From positions 119,688 through 183,687 of the forward strand of contig NZ_JACHGQ010000005.1 in the NCBI RefSeq assembly GCF_014202395.1: a stretch of DNA of 64,000 bases, read 5' to 3'. Below, piece by piece: positions 61,378 to 64,000 of this stretch. The notes under the pieces were generated by a model. That model was not told the DNA's origin. It saw only the letters and a program-made list of their open reading frames with translations, and made no database searches. This DNA comes from Histophilus somni (GTDB lineage Bacteria > Pseudomonadota > Gammaproteobacteria > Enterobacterales > Pasteurellaceae). The position numbers and the translations under genes are program-made. Position 1 is the first letter of the stretch, and the number at the start of each line of letters is the position of its first letter.

Positions 61378-61458
61378 TCATTCCCTTATTTCGCTGTATT
61401 GTTGCTGTATCAAGGCGTTTTCGGCTCGTAAGCTCTCTAATTCTCTCGATAAAAACAC
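61378..61458 (-). pseudogene. Short coiled-coil ORF remnant upstream of the 64-residue gene
   Basis: GTG-initiated 26-codon frame reading FLSRELESLRAENALIQQQ and ending 4 bp before the next start. The frame continues upstream without an ATG to a TAA, so either a GTG start is used or the 5' part was lost. Spacing to the next gene is operon-like. Low certainty. Confidence 0.35.
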
Positions 61459-61567
61459 CCATTCTGCATAACATATTCCCGAAAGTTATTTGTAATATTT
61501 AACATTTCTTTTACAATGCCAAGCACTCTTTTTTACCGCAACCCAATTTTTACTGAAAGGAGCTTTT

Positions 61568-62350
61568 ATGTTGAAAAAAATAACATTTTTATTCACTGCT
61601 GTTTTGACAATAGCCGCCAACACACAAGCCTCAGCTCAAGCGAGTTTATTAGATCGCATTAACAACAAAGGAACGATTACTGTCGGTACAGAAGGAACTT
61701 ACGCACCTTTCACTTACCATGACTCAACCGGAAAATTGACGGGATATGATGTTGAAGTTACTCGTGCAGTAGCTAAAAAATTAGGTGTAACCGTTGAATT
61801 TAAAGAAACACAATGGGATGCGATGCTTGCCGGTTTAAAAGCAGGACGTTTTGATTTGGTAGCAAACCAAGTCGCATTAACAACACCTGAACGTCAAGCC
61901 ACTTTTGACAAATCTGAACCTTATAGTTGGTCCGGAGCAATGTTAGTAGCACGAGATAATGAAACTCGCATTAAACAAGTTGAAGATGTAAAAGGCTTAA
62001 AAGCAGCACAAACACTTAGCTCAAACTATGGTGAATTGGCACAAAAATACCAAGCTAAGATTGTTCCTATTGACGGCATGGCACAAGGCTTATTACTCAT
62101 ACAACAAAAACGAGCAGATATGACGTTTAACGATGCACTAGCCTTATTGGATTATTTGAAAAAATACCCAAATTCAGGTTTAAAACCGGTATGGGAATCT
62201 GAAGATAAAGTGGGGGCGGGTCTTATTGTCAATAAAAATAATGATGAAGCACTAGCAAAAATCAGTGCAGCTATCGAAGAATTACGCAACGATGGCACAT
62301 TAAAACAATTAGGTGAACAATTCTTTGGTAGAGATATCAGTGTTAAATAA
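61568..62350 (+). CDS. Cystine-type amino acid ABC transporter periplasmic binding protein (TcyJ/FliY-like)
   Basis: 260 residues with a signal peptide (about 1-24, ASAQ). SBP family 3 signature GYDVEVTRAVAKKLGVTVEF, preceded by GTITVGTEGTYAPFTYHD; the segment ETQWDAMLAGLKAGRFDLVANQ is like cystine-binding FliY/TcyJ proteins. It has a clear SD (AAAGGAG). First gene of a three-gene importer. Cystine is the likely ligand but other polar amino acids are possible. Confidence 0.88.
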   Translation: MLKKITFLFTAVLTIAANTQASAQASLLDRINNKGTITVGTEGTYAPFTYHDSTGKLTGYDVEVTRAVAKKLGVTVEFKETQWDAMLAGLKAGRFDLVANQVALTTPERQATFDKSEPYSWSGAMLVARDNETRIKQVEDVKGLKAAQTLSSNYGELAQKYQAKIVPIDGMAQGLLLIQQKRADMTFNDALALLDYLKKYPNSGLKPVWESEDKVGAGLIVNKNNDEALAKISAAIEELRNDGTLKQLGEQFFGRDISVK

Positions 62351-63056
62351 TTTCCTTGCCTCATTGCCTTTTATGACTGAGGCAAGAGCAGAATTAGTCA
62401 TAAATGGATTTTTTCCCATGGTCAAAGCGGCGGTATTAGTTTCAATACCGCTTGCTATCGTATCATTTATATTGGGAATGGTTATTGCGATTGCTGTTGC
62501 GTTAATTCGAGTGAGTCCGAGCCATAGCATTATCCATCGCCTCTTTTTATTTATAACAAAAATTTATATTTCAATTATTCGTGGGACACCAATGCTGGTG
62601 CAAATATCCATCGTTTTTTATGGATTACCTGCACTGGGGATTTTTATTGATCCTATTCCTGCCGCAATTATCGGTTTCTCATTAAATGTCGGTGCTTATG
62701 CTTCTGAAACGGTACGAGCGGCGATACAATCCGTCCCTAAAGGACAATGGGAAGCCGGTTACACAATCGGCATGACTTATATGCAAACTTTCCGCCGAAT
62801 TATTGTACCGCAAGCATTTCGTGTTGCCGTTCCGCCTCTGAGTAATACATTTATCAGTTTATTCAAAGACACTTCATTAGCTTCGGTAGTAACAGTAACG
62901 GAAATGTTCCGAGTGGCACAACAAGTAGCAAATATGTCTTACGATTTCCTACCCGTTTATATTGAGGCAGCCCTGATTTATTGGTGTTTCTGTTTTGTCT
63001 TGTTCTTATGGCAAGCTCGCATAGAAAAAAAACTTGCTCGTTATGTTACTCGCTAA
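62340..63056 (+). CDS. Amino acid ABC transporter permease (TcyL/YecS-like)
   Basis: About 238 residues. The frame is open to 62313, but that start lies deep in the previous gene; the GTG at 62340 (overlap 11 bp) or the ATG at 62373 fit better, so the start is uncertain. Five membrane segments; ISIIRGTPMLVQISIVFYGLP, IDPIPAAIIGFSLNVGAYASE and the coupling loop GQWEAGYTIGMTYMQTFRRI closely follow E. coli YecS. Probably a homodimeric channel. Confidence 0.88.
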   Translation: MLNNFLASLPFMTEARAELVINGFFPMVKAAVLVSIPLAIVSFILGMVIAIAVALIRVSPSHSIIHRLFLFITKIYISIIRGTPMLVQISIVFYGLPALGIFIDPIPAAIIGFSLNVGAYASETVRAAIQSVPKGQWEAGYTIGMTYMQTFRRIIVPQAFRVAVPPLSNTFISLFKDTSLASVVTVTEMFRVAQQVANMSYDFLPVYIEAALIYWCFCFVLFLWQARIEKKLARYVTR

Positions 63057-63066
63057 CAAAGGATAA

Positions 63067-63819
63067 ATGATGATTAAAATTCGTAATATTCATAAAACAT
63101 TCGACAATAATCCTGTATTACGTGGAATTGATTTAGATATAGAAAAAGGTCAAGTTGTTGTCATCTTAGGACCATCAGGTTCAGGTAAAACGACTTTTTT
63201 ACGTTGTTTAAATGCCCTTGAATTACCGGAACAAGGCACAATCGAATTTCACAAAGAAAATCCGCTGTATATTGATTTTACGGATAAACACATTCGCAAA
63301 AACATTTTACCGCTACGCAAAAAATCAGGCATGGTATTCCAACAATATAATTTATTTCCACATAAAACCGCATTAGAAAATATCATGGAAGGACCCGTTC
63401 AAGTACAACAACGCAAGCCTGATGAAGTACGCCAAGAAGCGGAAACGTTATTATGTAAAGTAGGGCTAATAGACAAAGCTAATCTCTATCCACACCAACT
63501 TTCCGGCGGACAACAACAGCGAGTTGGTATTGCACGGGCTTTAGCTATTCGACCTGAATTAATGCTGTTTGATGAACCTACCTCAGCACTGGATCCTGAA
63601 TTAGTTCAAGATGTGTTAAACACGATGAAAGAGCTTGCTAACGAAGGTTGGACAATGGTCGTAGTCACGCATGAAATCAAATTTGCTTTAGATGTGGCAG
63701 ATGTAGTGGTCGTTATGGATAAAGGCATTATTGTGGAACAAGGATCGCCAAAAACGTTATTTGAAAACCCACAACATGAACGCACTAAAGCCTTCTTACA
63801 TCAAATCAGATTTAACTAA
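63067..63819 (+). CDS. Amino acid ABC transporter ATP-binding protein (TcyN/YecC-like)
   Basis: 250 residues, with Walker [11 protein letters not shown]-loop [11 protein letters not shown], signature LSGGQQQR, Walker [14 protein letters not shown] and H-loop VTHEIKFA. Similar in order to E. coli YecC. Energises the importer with the two preceding genes; 10 bp after the permease. Paralogous to artP in this window. Confidence 0.93.
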   Translation: MMIKIRNIHKTFDNNPVLRGIDLDIEKGQVVVILGPSGSGKTTFLRCLNALELPEQGTIEFHKENPLYIDFTDKHIRKNILPLRKKSGMVFQQYNLFPHKTALENIMEGPVQVQQRKPDEVRQEAETLLCKVGLIDKANLYPHQLSGGQQQRVGIARALAIRPELMLFDEPTSALDPELVQDVLNTMKELANEGWTMVVVTHEIKFALDVADVVVVMDKGIIVEQGSPKTLFENPQHERTKAFLHQIRFN

Positions 63820-63828
63820 AAAATCCTT

Positions 63829-63856
63829 TTGTTTTTCATAATATTTAGGTTACAAT
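63829..63856 (+). promoter_or_regulatory. Probable promoter of the repeat-containing ORF
   Basis: TTGTTT (63829-63834), 16-bp spacer, TACAAT (63851-63856). About 40-45 bp of leader then lead to the SD AGGA and the ATG at 63903. Repeats are inside the ORF, not between promoter elements. Confidence 0.5.
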
Positions 63857-63902
63857 AGTCGGCTCGATATATTATTTGTACATTACATATCACAGGAATA
63901 AA

Positions 63903-64000
63903 ATGAGCCTACAGCCTACAGCCTACAGCCTACAGCCTACAGCCTACAGCCTACAGCCTACAGCCTACAGCCTACAGCCTACAGCCTACAGCCTACAGCC
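63903..64000 (+). CDS. Start of a probable phase-variable gene with heptanucleotide repeats (cut by window end)
   Basis: ATG at 63903 behind AGGA, followed at once by the 7-bp repeat AGCCTAC to the window end (at least 13 full copies). Since 7 is not a multiple of 3, the repeat reads the same heptapeptide (SLQPTAY, permuted) in all frames and never gives a stop. Gain or loss of a unit shifts the downstream frame. The encoded protein lies outside the window; surface proteins, LPS glycosyltransferases and DNA methyltransferases are the usual classes in this family. Confidence 0.75.
   Translation, partial: MSLQPTAYSLQPTAYSLQPTAYSLQPTAYSLQ
63906..64000 (+). repeat. Heptanucleotide tandem repeat (AGCCTAC)n, n at least 13
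   Basis: 95 bp of perfect 7-bp repeats, continuing past the window edge. No imperfect unit is seen, which points to an actively slipping tract. Total copy number cannot be known here. Confidence 0.97.

Larger units (their letters stand above)
60573..61567. other. Accessory patch between DASS symporter and cystine-type importer genes
   Basis: About 1 kb without an ordinary gene. It contains a terminator, a candidate sense/antisense toxin locus (60.83-61.10 kb), a long hairpin (61.14-61.18 kb) and short phage-like minus-strand ORFs (61.18-61.46 kb). No exact uptake signals occur here. Composition differs from the neighbours in being richer in structured, G+C-containing stretches. The part 60640-60825 shows only a 22-codon minus-strand frame that I do not call. 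Confidence 0.6.

Overview
The window is chromosomal DNA from a member of the Pasteurellaceae, close to the Haemophilus influenzae branch. The sequence is AT-rich and carries more than 35 exact copies of the Hin-type DNA uptake signal AAGTGCGGT (either strand). Its gene neighbourhoods match that clade: comNOPQ-recC, tol-pal next to three tRNA-Lys genes, cydABX, galTKM facing galR-mglBAC, rbsDACBKR and ampD next to pilA. The species cannot be named from the sequence alone.

Layout. 1-6.3 kb: a flavoprotein fragment, ruvAB and recC. 6.3-8.6 kb: competence pseudopilin operon comNOPQ with a CRP-S site. 8.7-13.7 kb: three tRNA-Lys genes, pal, tolBARQ and ybgC. 13.9-16.8 kb: cytochrome bd oxidase, including the tiny cydX. 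17.2-20.5 kb: a small exported protein and the arginine importer artPIQM. 20.6-21.8 kb: type IV pilin gene pilA and ampD, without pilBCD. 22-32.4 kb: obgE, a DMT permease, rpmA-rplU, ispB, queH, cysS, ppiB, a TatD-family nuclease, lnt and corC. 32.5-40.8 kb: galactose metabolism and uptake. 40.8-41.1 kb: a decayed IS200/IS605-type element with a tnpB tail. 41.2-50.7 kb: a sulfatase-fold membrane protein, pntAB, sfsA, a probable Fur-controlled small RNA, lapC-yejL, yejK and bamE. 50.7-56.6 kb: ribose operon. 56.7-60.6 kb: trmO, menA, rraA and a DASS symporter. 60.6-61.5 kb: an accessory patch with a candidate type I toxin-antitoxin locus and phage-like small ORFs. 61.6-63.8 kb: a cystine-type ABC importer. 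The window ends inside an ORF made of 7-bp tandem repeats directly after its ATG.

Several genes share regulatory logic. CRP-S sites mark natural competence and type IV pilus genes. CRP-N sites plus LacI-family operators mark gal, mgl and rbs. A pair of ArgR-like boxes precedes the arginine importer. The items most worth follow-up are the heptanucleotide-repeat ORF at the right edge, the sense/antisense toxin locus at 60.83-61.10 kb, the Fur-box small RNA at 46.94-47.01 kb and the tnpB/omega-RNA relic sitting between mglC and its terminator.
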